44,601 bases of DNA, from positions 1-44,601 of the forward strand of contig NZ_JAFCJM010000055.1 of the NCBI RefSeq assembly GCF_018130955.1, written 5' to 3'. Both the position numbers and the translations under genes were made by a program. The notes under the pieces were generated by a model. That model had not been told where the DNA came from, searched no databases, and saw only the letters and a program-made list of their open reading frames with translations. This stretch comes from Bradyrhizobium liaoningense. GTDB taxonomy: Bacteria > Pseudomonadota > Alphaproteobacteria > Rhizobiales > Xanthobacteraceae. Below are positions 1 to 7,882 of the stretch, in pieces. Numbering within the stretch: the stretch's first letter is position 1; each line of letters starts with the position of its first letter.

Positions 1-225
1 CTCCCTGGAACACTGAAGCTTCGCAACCTCAGCTTCCTCGGTTCAGACCAGATGGACAACCTCCTGAGAGACCAAAGCTAACCCACCCTACGGCACCTCT
101 CGTGGGGTAAACATTTAACCCTACCGGCAACTATCACCCCTCTCCCTCCTCGCCTCCGGCCGCCCTGCCCCATTTCTGCGCTACCTAACGCTCGCGGACG
201 CCCCGCGTCCGCCGGAGGACGCGCC
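1..225. other. Left-edge region without a recognised gene
   Basis: I see no convincing coding sequence here. The last bases before the first gene contain a good ribosome binding site (GGAGGA near 214-219) serving the ATG at 226. The rest is pyrimidine-rich with no recognisable motif. Confidence 0.5.
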
Positions 226-1596
226 ATGAACGTCAATCGCCGCCATCTCATCGGAGCCACGGCCGCCGGCGTCGCCGGGGCGGTCGCCATGCCCACTGAC
301 GCCGCACGCGCGGCACCGCTGACGTCGCTGCTTGGCCGCGACGCGACGCAATACGGCGTGCGTCCCGGCAGCAACGAGGATCAGACGCGCCCCCTGCAAC
401 GCGCCATCGACGAGGCCGCGCGTGCGCAAGTCCCGCTGGCGCTGCCGCCCGGTGTCTACCGCACCGGGCTCTTGCGCCTGCCGAGCGGCGCGCAACTGAT
501 CGGGGTGCGCGGTGCGACCAAACTGGTGTTCACCGGCGGCCCCTCAATCATTCTCAGCGAAGGCGCCGACAGCATCGGTCTCACCGGGATCACCTTCGAC
601 GGCGGCGCCATTCCGCTGCCGACGCGACGCGGGCTGATCCATTGCCTCGGCGGACGCGACGTCCGCATCACCGATTGCGAGATCAAGGGCAGCGGCGGCA
701 GCGGCATCTGGCTCGAGCAGATCTTTGGCGACATCTCCAGCAACATTTTTAGCAACATCGCGGTAACGGCGGTGGTGTCGTTCGACGCCAAGGGCCTGAG
801 TGTGTCGCGCAACACGATTCAAGGCACCAACGACAACGGCATCGAGATCCTGCGCACCGCCATCGGCGACGACGGCACGCTGGTGGCCGACAACCGCATC
901 GAGGACATCAAGGCGGGCCCCGGCGGCTCCGGCCAGTACGGCAATGCCATCAACGCGTTCCGCGCCGGCAACGTGATCGTGCGCGGGAATCGCATCAAGA
1001 ATTGCGACTATTCCGCCGTGCGCGGCAATTCGGCCTCGAACATCCACATCACTGGCAACAGCGTCAGCGACGTGCGCGAGGTCGCGCTCTATTCGGAATT
1101 CGCCTTCGAGGCCGCCGTGATCGCCAACAACACGGTCGATGGTGCGGCAGTCGGCGTCTCCGTCTGCAATTTCAACGAAGGCGGCCGCATCGCGGTGGTC
1201 CAGGGCAACATCATCCGCAACCTGATCCCGAAACGGCCGATCGGCACCGCGCCCGACGACGACGCCGGGGTCGGGATCTATGTCGAGGCGGACAGTTCCG
1301 TCACCGGCAACGTGGTCGAGAACGCGCCGTCCTACGGCATCGTCGCGGGTTGGGGCAAATATCTCCGGGACGTCGTGATATCAGGCAACGTCGTCCGGAA
1401 GGCGCTGGCAGGCATCGGCGTGTCCGTCGTGTCGGGCGCCGGCACCGCGCTCGTCAACAACAACATGATCTCGGAGACGCCGCTCGGCGCGGTCGTCGGC
1501 CTCGACCACGCCCGCACCGTCACGACGGATCTCTCCGCCGACGGCGCACAGCGCTTTGCGCAAGTGGTAGTCGGCGGAAATGTGGTGCGGCGCTAG
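226..1596 (+). CDS. Tat-exported right-handed beta-helix repeat protein (TIGR03808-like)
   Basis: A 456-residue protein starting with a twin-arginine signal (NRRHLIG at residues 4-10, then an Ala/Gly-rich hydrophobic stretch and an Ala-X-Ala type end near residue 30), so it is probably exported folded to the periplasm. The rest is built of many short repeats rich in Gly-Asn and 'NxI' patterns (for example GNRIKN, GNSVSD, GNVVEN), the hallmark of a parallel beta-helix of the pectate-lyase fold. The whole protein matches my memory of the uncharacterised TIGR03808 family of Rhizobiales. No catalytic residues can be assigned, so enzyme activity on a polysaccharide is only a guess. The ATG at 226 is well spaced from a GGAGGA ribosome binding site. 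It stands alone, with a palindromic repeat about 20 bases after its stop. Confidence 0.88.
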   Translation: MNVNRRHLIGATAAGVAGAVAMPTDAARAAPLTSLLGRDATQYGVRPGSNEDQTRPLQRAIDEAARAQVPLALPPGVYRTGLLRLPSGAQLIGVRGATKLVFTGGPSIILSEGADSIGLTGITFDGGAIPLPTRRGLIHCLGGRDVRITDCEIKGSGGSGIWLEQIFGDISSNIFSNIAVTAVVSFDAKGLSVSRNTIQGTNDNGIEILRTAIGDDGTLVADNRIEDIKAGPGGSGQYGNAINAFRAGNVIVRGNRIKNCDYSAVRGNSASNIHITGNSVSDVREVALYSEFAFEAAVIANNTVDGAAVGVSVCNFNEGGRIAVVQGNIIRNLIPKRPIGTAPDDDAGVGIYVEADSSVTGNVVENAPSYGIVAGWGKYLRDVVISGNVVRKALAGIGVSVVSGAGTALVNNNMISETPLGAVVGLDHARTVTTDLSADGAQRFAQVVVGGNVVRR

Positions 1597-1618
1597 GCGT
1601 TGACAACACGCATGCTGC

Positions 1619-1677
1619 CGTCATCCTGAGGTGCGAGCCGTGCGGTGCGCAGCACCGCGCGGGGAGCCTCGAAGGCT
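1619..1677. repeat. Palindromic repeat, family A (left of GIY-YIG gene)
   Basis: The segment begins GTCATCCTGAGGTGCGAGC and ends GAGCCTCGAAGG, with an inner GC-rich inverted repeat (tgcggtgcgcagcaccgc). The same unit occurs in reverse orientation at 2021-2112 and again at 35188-35348. It ends only a few bases before the start codon of the GIY-YIG gene. Confidence 0.8.
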
Positions 1678-1683
1678 GACGTT

Positions 1684-1998
1684 GTGGGCATCTATGTCTA
1701 CATGTTGCGATGCGCGGACGGCTCTTTCTACATTGGAAGCGCTACCGGCGATGACGTTTCCAAGCGGGTCGACGAGCACAACGCGGGTGCGTATCCGGGA
1801 TATACCCACTCGAGACGTCCGGTCGTCCTGGTGTGGTCGGAGCACTTCGACCGAATTACCGACGGCATTGCCGCAGAGCGGCAGCTCAAGGGCTGGAGCC
1901 GCGCCAAGAAGGAGGCGCTCATTCGCTCGGATTGGAAAACCGTGAGCCAACTCGCGCGACGGCGAGCAGGTGCACCCAGACCGAGGAAGCAATGTTGA
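1684..1998 (+). CDS. GIY-YIG nuclease family protein (URI domain)
   Basis: A 104-residue single-domain protein. The N-terminus holds the first family motif (VYMLRCADGSFYIG, with the Tyr and the YIG triad), followed by the conserved Arg in KRVDEHN and a Glu in AAERQLKGW, the metal-binding residue of the family. The C-terminal tail is basic. GIY-YIG proteins of this small type are predicted endonucleases; no partner domain is fused, so the target is unknown. I chose the GTG at 1684 because the family begins right before the first motif and because the upstream open frame runs into the repeat. The gene is enclosed by inverted copies of repeat family A, which start or end within 7-23 bases of its ends, so the nuclease and repeats may form one unit. 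Confidence 0.85.
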   Translation: MGIYVYMLRCADGSFYIGSATGDDVSKRVDEHNAGAYPGYTHSRRPVVLVWSEHFDRITDGIAAERQLKGWSRAKKEALIRSDWKTVSQLARRRAGAPRPRKQC

Positions 1999-2020
1999 GC
2001 GCTGTTGTTGCTGACGGGCC

Positions 2021-2112
2021 GTTCATCCTTCGAGGCTCGCCCTGCGGTGCCCTGCACCGCAGGGCTCGCACCTCCAGCGACAACGGCTTCGCCGTTGCGC
2101 GGGGATGACGGG
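2021..2112. repeat. Palindromic repeat, family A (right of GIY-YIG gene, inverted)
   Basis: Reads TTCATCCTTCGAGGCTCGC, then an inner palindrome (ccctgcggtgccctgcaccgcaggg), GCTCGCACCTCCAGCGACAA and a second small hairpin (acggcttcgccgt). It is in the opposite orientation to the copy at 1619-1677. The tail with the second hairpin is also present in the copy at 35188-35348. Confidence 0.8.
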
Positions 2113-2149
2113 ACCGGAGAGGACGCCTGAAGCCTTGATGAGCTGCCCC

Positions 2150-2644
2150 TCAGAACGCGTTCCTGAGCAGCGGGTACCTTGCCTCGATGCCGTCGAGGTT
2201 GAAGGTGAATTCGACCACGCTCTCCGGGATCGGCGGCGGCTCGATGGCTGGCGCGATCGGCGCTTCGGCAATTTCGGCCAGACGATGGGCCATGCTGTCC
2301 AGTTCGACCGGCACCGCCTTGTCCGGCTCGATATGGATGGCCTTCGGCTGCACGGTATGCGCTTGCTCCAGCGGCTGGGCCAAGCGCGAGGTCGCCGCCG
2401 GGAACCACCCCAGCGAGACTGGCCCGGGCGGCGGGGGCACCTCCTCGCCCGTGGCAAGGGCACGCCAGGTCTGCACCGCGCGCTTGGCTTCCTGGATGTT
2501 TTCGAGAAAGGCGAGTTCGGAATGGTAGCGACGCCAGCGTCCGGTCTCGAACATTTCGGTGAGATGTTCCAGTCGCTGTTCGGCGAGCGCGCACCAGCGC
2601 GCGGCGACAGCGCGGCCGCGAGCCACGTCTTGGCGATGTGTCAT
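2150..2644 (-). CDS. Conserved hypothetical protein (TIGR03809-like)
   Basis: A 164-residue soluble protein. The first ~75 residues are helical, rich in Arg, Ala, Glu and Trp (RWCALAEQRLEHLTEMFETGRW, then YHSELAFLENIQEAK), followed by a Pro-rich linker and an acidic C-terminus. There is no signal peptide or membrane segment. It resembles the uncharacterised TIGR03809 family, which I recall as sharing a phylogenetic range with TIGR03808, whose likely member lies 0.6 kb upstream on the other strand; this link is from memory. I cannot assign a function. No clear ribosome binding site precedes the ATG at 2644. Confidence 0.75.
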   Translation of the reverse strand: MTHRQDVARGRAVAARWCALAEQRLEHLTEMFETGRWRRYHSELAFLENIQEAKRAVQTWRALATGEEVPPPPGPVSLGWFPAATSRLAQPLEQAHTVQPKAIHIEPDKAVPVELDSMAHRLAEIAEAPIAPAIEPPPIPESVVEFTFNLDGIEARYPLLRNAF

Positions 2645-2910
2645 GAGTCAGCCCGTGAGGAGAGAACTACGGACGCGAGACGCAACGCACACGAATCACT
2701 TTGGACGCGACGGGATTATTTTGTGGAAAAGTTTTGACTTGTCCAGCAAGGACGCAATTTGCGTCACCGAAAACCGTAGTCGTGCGGAGTTTTCAGGATC
2801 TTACGAGTCAAGCCACCCACAGGCATGGAAGCGTTGCGGCGCGGCACGCGCGGCGGCGGGCAAGGCCTTCGCGCGTACGGATCAACTTTGGGCTGAAAAG
2901 CGAATTGAAC
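2645..2910. other. Intergenic stretch, no recognised gene
   Basis: Between the hypothetical gene at 2644 and the repeat beginning at 2911 I see no credible gene. Open frames here lack ribosome binding sites and family resemblance. It presumably holds the promoter of the minus-strand gene ending at 2150. Confidence 0.4.
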
Positions 2911-3008
2911 CCTCTCCGTTCCGATGGGACCGGAGCGGGGCTCTAGATTCTTTTTGACGCGTTTTCTTGACGCGAACCGGAGTCAACTTCGCTCGAAAAC
3001 GCTCTCGC
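2911..3008. repeat. Palindromic repeat, family B
   Basis: Contains CTCTAGATTCTT, TTGACGCGTTTTCTTGACGC, GCGAACCGG and ACTTCGCTCGAAAACGCTCT in this order, preceded by a degenerate hairpin (ctccgttccgat...ccggagcgg). The same ordered blocks occur at 16886-16988, where the hairpin is perfect. Confidence 0.8.
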
Positions 3009-3020
3009 TCTGAAAGGCAG

Positions 3021-3064
3021 CCCCAAAAAGAAAAGACCCGTCCGGGGGGACAACCGGACGGGTC
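3021..3064 (-). terminator. Rho-independent terminator of the sigma / anti-sigma / protease operon
   Basis: An 11-bp perfect stem (gacccgtccgg at 3035-3045 paired with ccggacgggtc at 3054-3064) is followed, on the minus strand, by a T-rich tract (complement of ccccaaaaagaaaa at 3021-3034). It lies about 160 bases after the protease stop codon and reads in the direction of the operon. Confidence 0.85.
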
Positions 3065-3225
3065 GAGCCATATGGGCGCTTGGGGTGGATGGGCGCTCGC
3101 GCCTAATATGACTGATGGGGAGGGATGACCGCTCCCACATTATTTGGTCGTGGCACTGAGCCGAACGTTCAACGGCGTGGTGGGATTTCTTAAGACTTCG
3201 CGGCGCGCGCAGACGCTTGCGGCGA

Positions 3226-4944
3226 CTATCGTGTCGCAGGCCTATCCGCCTGAGAAACCGTGGATTTATCGGACGCCATGGTCGGCGACGGCTGTTCCAG
3301 CGCGCGCGTTCCCGGCTCTTCGCGACGTTCCGACGCATCTTCACGTTTAGTTGTACCGGGTGCTGCCGCCATCGGTGTTGCACCGTCGACCGGAACGGCC
3401 ATCACGGCGGCGTAAGCATCGGCCTGGCCGTCGCCGAACAGATCATCACGCCCCGGTGTTCCCAGGTCGCGGGCCGTCTTCGCAAGCGTCATGCGCAGCG
3501 CTTCCGGCTTCAGCGCATAATTGCGTTCCAGGAGAAGCGCCGCGACGCCACTGACATAGGCGGCCGAGAACGAGGTGCCCGAAGTCATCTGATATTTGCC
3601 ATCAGGTGCCGGCAGGAAGATATCGACGCCGGGAGCCGCGAGCGCGATGTAGTTGCCGCGATTCGACGCCGTGAACAGTTTGTCCTGCGCGTCGGTCGCG
3701 CTCACCGCGATCACGTTCGGATTGGCGGCCGGATAGAGCGGCGGCGATTTTGCGCCGGCGTTACCGGCGGCCGCAATCAGCACCAGCCCGCGCGCAGCGG
3801 TTGCTGCGATCGCGCGCTCGATCACCGCGTCCTTCGGACCGGCGAAGCTCATGTTGACGATCTGCGCGCCGTGCTCGGCGGCGTAGTTCAACGATTTCAG
3901 GATCACGTAGGAGCTGCTTTCCGCGCCTCCCGTGGTGCCGCCGAAAGCACGGATCGCGATGATGCGCGCCTCAGGCGCACTGCCCATCAGCCGCCCATGC
4001 GCGACGATCGCCCCGGCAATGCCGGTGCCATGAATATGGGGGCCTTCCTGGCTTCCCAGCGCGTCGAAATTGTCGGAAATCGAATTGGCGAGCTCGGGAT
4101 GCCTGGCATCGACGCCGGAATCGATCACCGCAACCGTCACATTGGCGCCATGCACCAGCATATGCGCCTGCGGCAGGCGGAGTTTTGCCAGCGCATATTG
4201 CGCCGGATCGCCCTCGGTCGGGACGCCCGCCTTCTGGTCCTGCAGCACGTAGCGGAAATTTTCCTGCAGCGACCGCACACTGCCGTCCGCCACGATCTCG
4301 CGGCGCACGGTGTCGTAAGGCCGGCCGTCGGCGATGCGGAACAGACCGAAGGTCGCGCCGATCAGCGGAAAGTTCTCCAGCGCAAGCCGCGTCAGGCCGT
4401 GGCGGCGCGCAAACTCGTCGGCATCGGCCGGCGACGTGCGCACGTCCATCTCGGCCACGAATTCGTTGGCAAAGGTCCTGAGATTGACCGCGGCCTGCGT
4501 GGTGTTGTTGCGGCGTCCGTTGCCCGCGCTCTTCTTGCCGGTCTTGCCGGACCCGCCGTCGCCACCCGCATTCGGCTGGTCGATGCATTCGCCGTTGGCG
4601 TCGCGGTAAGGCGCGGTGCAGGATGGATAGAGGTTGGGCGAATAGCGCGCATAGGGCATGGTGGGCCGCGCGGCATTGATCGCGCTGAGCCCGCCCGGTC
4701 GCAGCGCGATACCGGGACCACGGTCGACACTCGTGACCACCCTGCCCGCGATGTTCGGCGTGACGCGCGGAGCGATGTTGGTGGTGACGGTGGGCGTCCG
4801 GGACGGAATGTTGATCGTCGGCGTGCGCATGATCGCCTGCGCATGGGCGACCTCGATACCGAGGCAGGCGCCGAGCAGAAGCGCCGCGCCGACCGACGAA
4901 GCGCAGACCCCCGCTCTCAAGCCTCTCTCGGACCTCTGCGTCAT
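3226..4944 (-). CDS. Secreted S8-family (subtilisin-like) serine protease
   Basis: A 572-residue preproprotein. Residues 1-36 form a signal peptide ending in AHA. Residues ~37-155 are a low-complexity Thr/Pro/Asn-rich region followed by a Gly/Lys stretch. Residues ~160-236 look like a subtilase propeptide (alternating strands and helices, ending FRYVLQDQ). The catalytic domain follows, with Asp275 (VAVIDSGVD), His305 (HIHGTGIAG), oxyanion Asn395 (AAAGNAG) and Ser458 (TSGTSFSAA). A charged tail of ~60 residues closes the protein. It is expected in the periplasm or outside the cell. It starts 14 bases after the anti-sigma stop codon and is the last gene of the operon, before the terminator at 3021-3064, so it is probably made when the sigma factor is active and may act on the anti-sigma factor. 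Confidence 0.92.
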   Translation of the reverse strand: MTQRSERGLRAGVCASSVGAALLLGACLGIEVAHAQAIMRTPTINIPSRTPTVTTNIAPRVTPNIAGRVVTSVDRGPGIALRPGGLSAINAARPTMPYARYSPNLYPSCTAPYRDANGECIDQPNAGGDGGSGKTGKKSAGNGRRNNTTQAAVNLRTFANEFVAEMDVRTSPADADEFARRHGLTRLALENFPLIGATFGLFRIADGRPYDTVRREIVADGSVRSLQENFRYVLQDQKAGVPTEGDPAQYALAKLRLPQAHMLVHGANVTVAVIDSGVDARHPELANSISDNFDALGSQEGPHIHGTGIAGAIVAHGRLMGSAPEARIIAIRAFGGTTGGAESSSYVILKSLNYAAEHGAQIVNMSFAGPKDAVIERAIAATAARGLVLIAAAGNAGAKSPPLYPAANPNVIAVSATDAQDKLFTASNRGNYIALAAPGVDIFLPAPDGKYQMTSGTSFSAAYVSGVAALLLERNYALKPEALRMTLAKTARDLGTPGRDDLFGDGQADAYAAVMAVPVDGATPMAAAPGTTKREDASERREEPGTRALEQPSPTMASDKSTVSQADRPATR

Positions 4945-4958
4945 AAGCTCAGGGCGCC

Positions 4959-5666
4959 TCAGGGCGCCGCCACGGCCAGGTTGACGATCTTCTCGCGCTG
5001 CATCTTGCCAAGCAGCCCGTTCAGCTCGTCCTGGCTCATCGCCTTGGCGAATTGCAGGCGAAACATGCCGCCCTTGGCCCCGTCGACGATCGAGGCCTGA
5101 TAGCTGTCGAGCAGCGCGGTGATGTCGGCGACGCGGGCATCCGGCGTGAAGCGCACCAAAGCGTGCGCAGCGGCCGGCGCGGCCGCTTGCGGCCCGAGCG
5201 CGCGCGTGACGGACTCGCTGGTGCTCAGCGACGCGGTCTGGAACGTGGACGACTGGTTCTTCACCAGCACGGCGCCGATGATACCGGCCTGCAACACCAG
5301 CGCGAACGCGCCCAGGCTTGCCGACCAGGCGAGCGTGCGCGGCGACAGGCTGGAGAAAAACGCTGCAATCCGCGCCGACAGGCTAACGGTCGCGTTTCCC
5401 ACGCGTGCCGGTTCGGCGTCGATCGCCGCAAACAGCTTCTGCATGGCGCGCCCCGACGGCGCTCCCAGGCTTTCGTTCAAATGAATGGTCTCGGCGAGTT
5501 CCTCGCGGATGGCGGCATATTGCTTCGCGAGCTCCGGATCCCGGGCGAGCGCTTCCTCGACGCGGCGGGCGTCGCGGGCGTTCAGCGTGCCGGCAGCATG
5601 CCAAGGCAGCAGAACTTCAATCTCACTGGGCTCTTGGTCCAGCATTCTCTTGCTCAAAGCCATCAT
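4959..5666 (-). CDS. Membrane anti-sigma factor with propeptide-like periplasmic domain
   Basis: A 235-residue single-pass membrane protein. Residues ~15-85 resemble an anti-sigma domain (LLPWHAAGTL, then paired helices). A membrane segment lies at ~112-136. After a Ser/Thr/Ala linker, residues ~168-235 read like a subtilase propeptide: ALVRFTPDA, a helix, ASIVDGAKGGMFRLQF, a second helix and VNLAVAAP. The start ATG overlaps the sigma factor stop (ATGA at 5663-5666), a sign of translational coupling. No zinc-finger HxxxCxxC is present. By family logic the N-terminal domain would hold the sigma factor at the membrane. The propeptide-like end, next to a subtilase gene, suggests that the protease binds or cleaves this protein; that part is inference. 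Confidence 0.85.
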   Translation of the reverse strand: MMALSKRMLDQEPSEIEVLLPWHAAGTLNARDARRVEEALARDPELAKQYAAIREELAETIHLNESLGAPSGRAMQKLFAAIDAEPARVGNATVSLSARIAAFFSSLSPRTLAWSASLGAFALVLQAGIIGAVLVKNQSSTFQTASLSTSESVTRALGPQAAAPAAAHALVRFTPDARVADITALLDSYQASIVDGAKGGMFRLQFAKAMSQDELNGLLGKMQREKIVNLAVAAP

Positions 5667-6232
5667 GGCCAGCCTCGCTCAACGCCGGCTGCCTTCAGCA
5701 GTTCGGCCAGTTTCTTGCGCGCATAGAACAAGCGCGTCTTCACAGTGTTCTCCGGTATCCCGACGATTTCGGCCACCTCCTCCACGGACTTCTCGTGGTA
5801 GTAGACAAGATCGACGATTTCCCGATGTTCCGGCGAAAGTCCCGTCAGGCACTCCCGCAACGCTTCACTGGTATCCTTCTTCTGAACCGCCGTTTCCGGA
5901 TCATCGGACGAATCCTCGATCGCGTTGGCGGCCTCGTCGTCCAATTCGAGGTCCTTCCTGCGCCGGAGCGCAGAGAGAGCCTTGAACCGGGTGATTGCCA
6001 GCAGCCAGGTGGAAACAGCGGATCGGCCTTCGAACTTGCCGGCCTGACGCCAAACGTCGAGAAACACCTCGCTGATGAGGTCTTCCGCCGTCTGCTCGTC
6101 CCGCACGAGCCTCAGCCCGAAGCGATACACCCTGACATGATGCCGCCCGTACAGCACCTGCATAGCGAGCCGGTCGCCTTGGGCGATCCGGGCGATCAGG
6201 ACCTCGTCCGTAGCCGCCTGTGTCACGCTCAA
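5663..6232 (-). CDS. ECF-type RNA polymerase sigma factor
   Basis: A 189-residue two-domain sigma factor. Region 2 covers roughly residues 12-85, with the typical AEDLISEVFLDVWRQAGKF and STWLLAITRFKALSALRR. After an acidic linker (about 100-115), region 4 follows (LTGLSPEHREIVDLVYYHEKSVEEVAEIVGIPENTVKTRLFYARKKL without the usual extras). The start is either TTG at 6232 or GTG at 6226; neither has a strong ribosome binding site. It is the first gene of an operon with the anti-sigma factor (4-base overlap) and the subtilase. I found no obvious GGAAC-type promoter upstream, so autoregulation is not shown. Confidence 0.93.
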   Translation of the reverse strand: MSVTQAATDEVLIARIAQGDRLAMQVLYGRHHVRVYRFGLRLVRDEQTAEDLISEVFLDVWRQAGKFEGRSAVSTWLLAITRFKALSALRRRKDLELDDEAANAIEDSSDDPETAVQKKDTSEALRECLTGLSPEHREIVDLVYYHEKSVEEVAEIVGIPENTVKTRLFYARKKLAELLKAAGVERGWP

Positions 6233-6662
6233 AGGCCGTCTCGCAAAGTTGGTCGGGAGGAAACCGCGGACGGTTCGACGGGTGCCGCAAGATTCTTCAA
6301 TCTACCGCAATCATGCGGTCGCCTGTGTGACCTACCCCACACAAGCCCATTTTCTTGCGATCGTGAAAGGCGCCGGCCGGCGCCCATCCCAGAAATCGGT
6401 AACATGATACTGAAACATTTCCCTGCGGCGCGCCCGGCAAGCCCGGGTGACCTTACCAAGCCTCGATCCATAGCACAGCCTTGTGCAGCGCTTCCGGCGG
6501 ACGGGTCCGGCCGGATTGCCGGCCGATACCTAACCGCTCGCTAATTCCCGTTGCCGATCAAGGCCATTGCCTGTGCGGCAGGACCGGATTCGGCGCCAAA
6601 GGATACCAAACCTAAAGGCTTCCCACGTAGATTTTTGATCTCCGTTCATCAGCAGCGAGACC
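6233..6662. other. Divergent intergenic region of sigma operon and diguanylate cyclase gene
   Basis: About 430 bases between the minus-strand sigma operon and the plus-strand GGDEF gene. It must carry both promoters. I see small inverted repeats (taccgcaatcatgcggt near 6302-6318 and a ctgtgtgacctaccccacacaag segment near 6323-6345) but no motif that I can name. Confidence 0.4.
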
Positions 6663-7820
6663 ATGGGCACTCCCGCGTCGTTCTCCCCGGACCGTACGGC
6701 CGCCGAGGTCGCCGAGATCACGCTCGGCGCGAGCGCCGTGACGCCCGAGGTGAGTGCGCGCCGCGTCCGGCAGCGCCGGCAGATGTATGCGACCCAGGTC
6801 GTCAGCTACTCCTTCGGCGCCTCCGTCCTGCTGCTCTACGCCTATGACGGGGCGATCGCGATGATCGTGCCGTCCCTGTTCTGGCTCGGCGGACTGATGA
6901 TCATCGGCGCCTTCACCGTGCTGTCCGAGAGCGGCTTCGAGGACCGGTTCACCGATCACTATCTCACGGTCTACCAGATCACCGCGCACATGACGCTGCA
7001 GCTCGTGTTCCTGCTGTCGGTGCCGACGATCGGAATCTGCTTCATCAGCGTCCTGTTCCTGATCTTCGCATTCGGCACGCTGCGCATGACGTCGCGCCAG
7101 GCGATGACGACGTGGGCACTTGCCACCGCCGGTCTCGTGACGGTGTTCGTGTTCACGGACCTGCCGATCGGGCTGCCGGTCGCGACACGCCTCGAGCGGG
7201 TCGCCTCGATGCTGTGTTTCGTCCTGGTGATCGGCCAGTGCTCATTCCTCGGACTGTTCGGCAGTACGCTGCGCAAGATCCTCTACACGCGCAGCATCGA
7301 GCTCAAGGCGGCCTACCAGCGCATCGAGGAGCTCGCCGAGCTCGACGAGCTGACCGGCTCCTATAATCGCCGCTGCATCATGCGCCTGCTCGACGAGCAG
7401 ATCGCGCACGCACGCAACGCGGAAACGCCCTGCGCGATCGCGCTGATCGACCTCGACTGGTTCAAGCGCATCAACGACGCCCACGGCCATCCGATCGGCG
7501 ACGAGGTGTTGCGCACCTTCGCCATCACCGTCTTCGCCAACATCCGCCCGGTCGACCGTTTCGGCCGCTATGGCGGCGAGGAATTCCTGCTGCTCCTGCC
7601 CGACACGGCAGGCGACGCCGCCGCCCGCATCCTCGACCGGCTGCGCACGATCGTCGCCGATCTCGACTGGAGCGCGTTCTCGCCCGACATGCGCGTGACG
7701 ATTTCCGCCGGGGTCGCGGCGCTGCGCGAAAACGATAATGCCGATACATTTCTCGCGCGCGCCGACAGCGCGCTGTATTCCGCCAAGGCGCGAGGACGCA
7801 ACCGTATTGCCGCTAGTTGA
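6663..7820 (+). CDS. Membrane diguanylate cyclase (GGDEF domain)
   Basis: A 385-residue protein. The N-terminal half has about six hydrophobic segments between residues 45 and 200, resembling an integral-membrane sensor without a recognised ligand domain. A short helix (YQRIEELAELDELTGSYNRR) leads into the GGDEF domain at ~225-385. The active site reads GGEEF (residues 304-308), so cyclase activity, two GTP to cyclic di-GMP, is expected. An RxxD inhibitory site (RPVD, 295-298) stands exactly five residues before it, which predicts product feedback inhibition. It is followed 62 bases later by the DUF2336 gene on the same strand, and both could form one transcript. Confidence 0.93.
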   Translation: MGTPASFSPDRTAAEVAEITLGASAVTPEVSARRVRQRRQMYATQVVSYSFGASVLLLYAYDGAIAMIVPSLFWLGGLMIIGAFTVLSESGFEDRFTDHYLTVYQITAHMTLQLVFLLSVPTIGICFISVLFLIFAFGTLRMTSRQAMTTWALATAGLVTVFVFTDLPIGLPVATRLERVASMLCFVLVIGQCSFLGLFGSTLRKILYTRSIELKAAYQRIEELAELDELTGSYNRRCIMRLLDEQIAHARNAETPCAIALIDLDWFKRINDAHGHPIGDEVLRTFAITVFANIRPVDRFGRYGGEEFLLLLPDTAGDAAARILDRLRTIVADLDWSAFSPDMRVTISAGVAALRENDNADTFLARADSALYSAKARGRNRIAAS

Positions 7821-7882
7821 CTGATTGATCTGTTCCCGGGCGCGGAGGAGCGCGGCCGGGTCGAACGCTCCAGGATAGGGCT

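Noticed and set aside
3217..5100. Long plus-strand open frame opposite the protease and anti-sigma genes
   Set aside because: The product is Arg/Gly/His-rich with no family pattern; the opposite strand carries a full catalytic triad and an operon structure.
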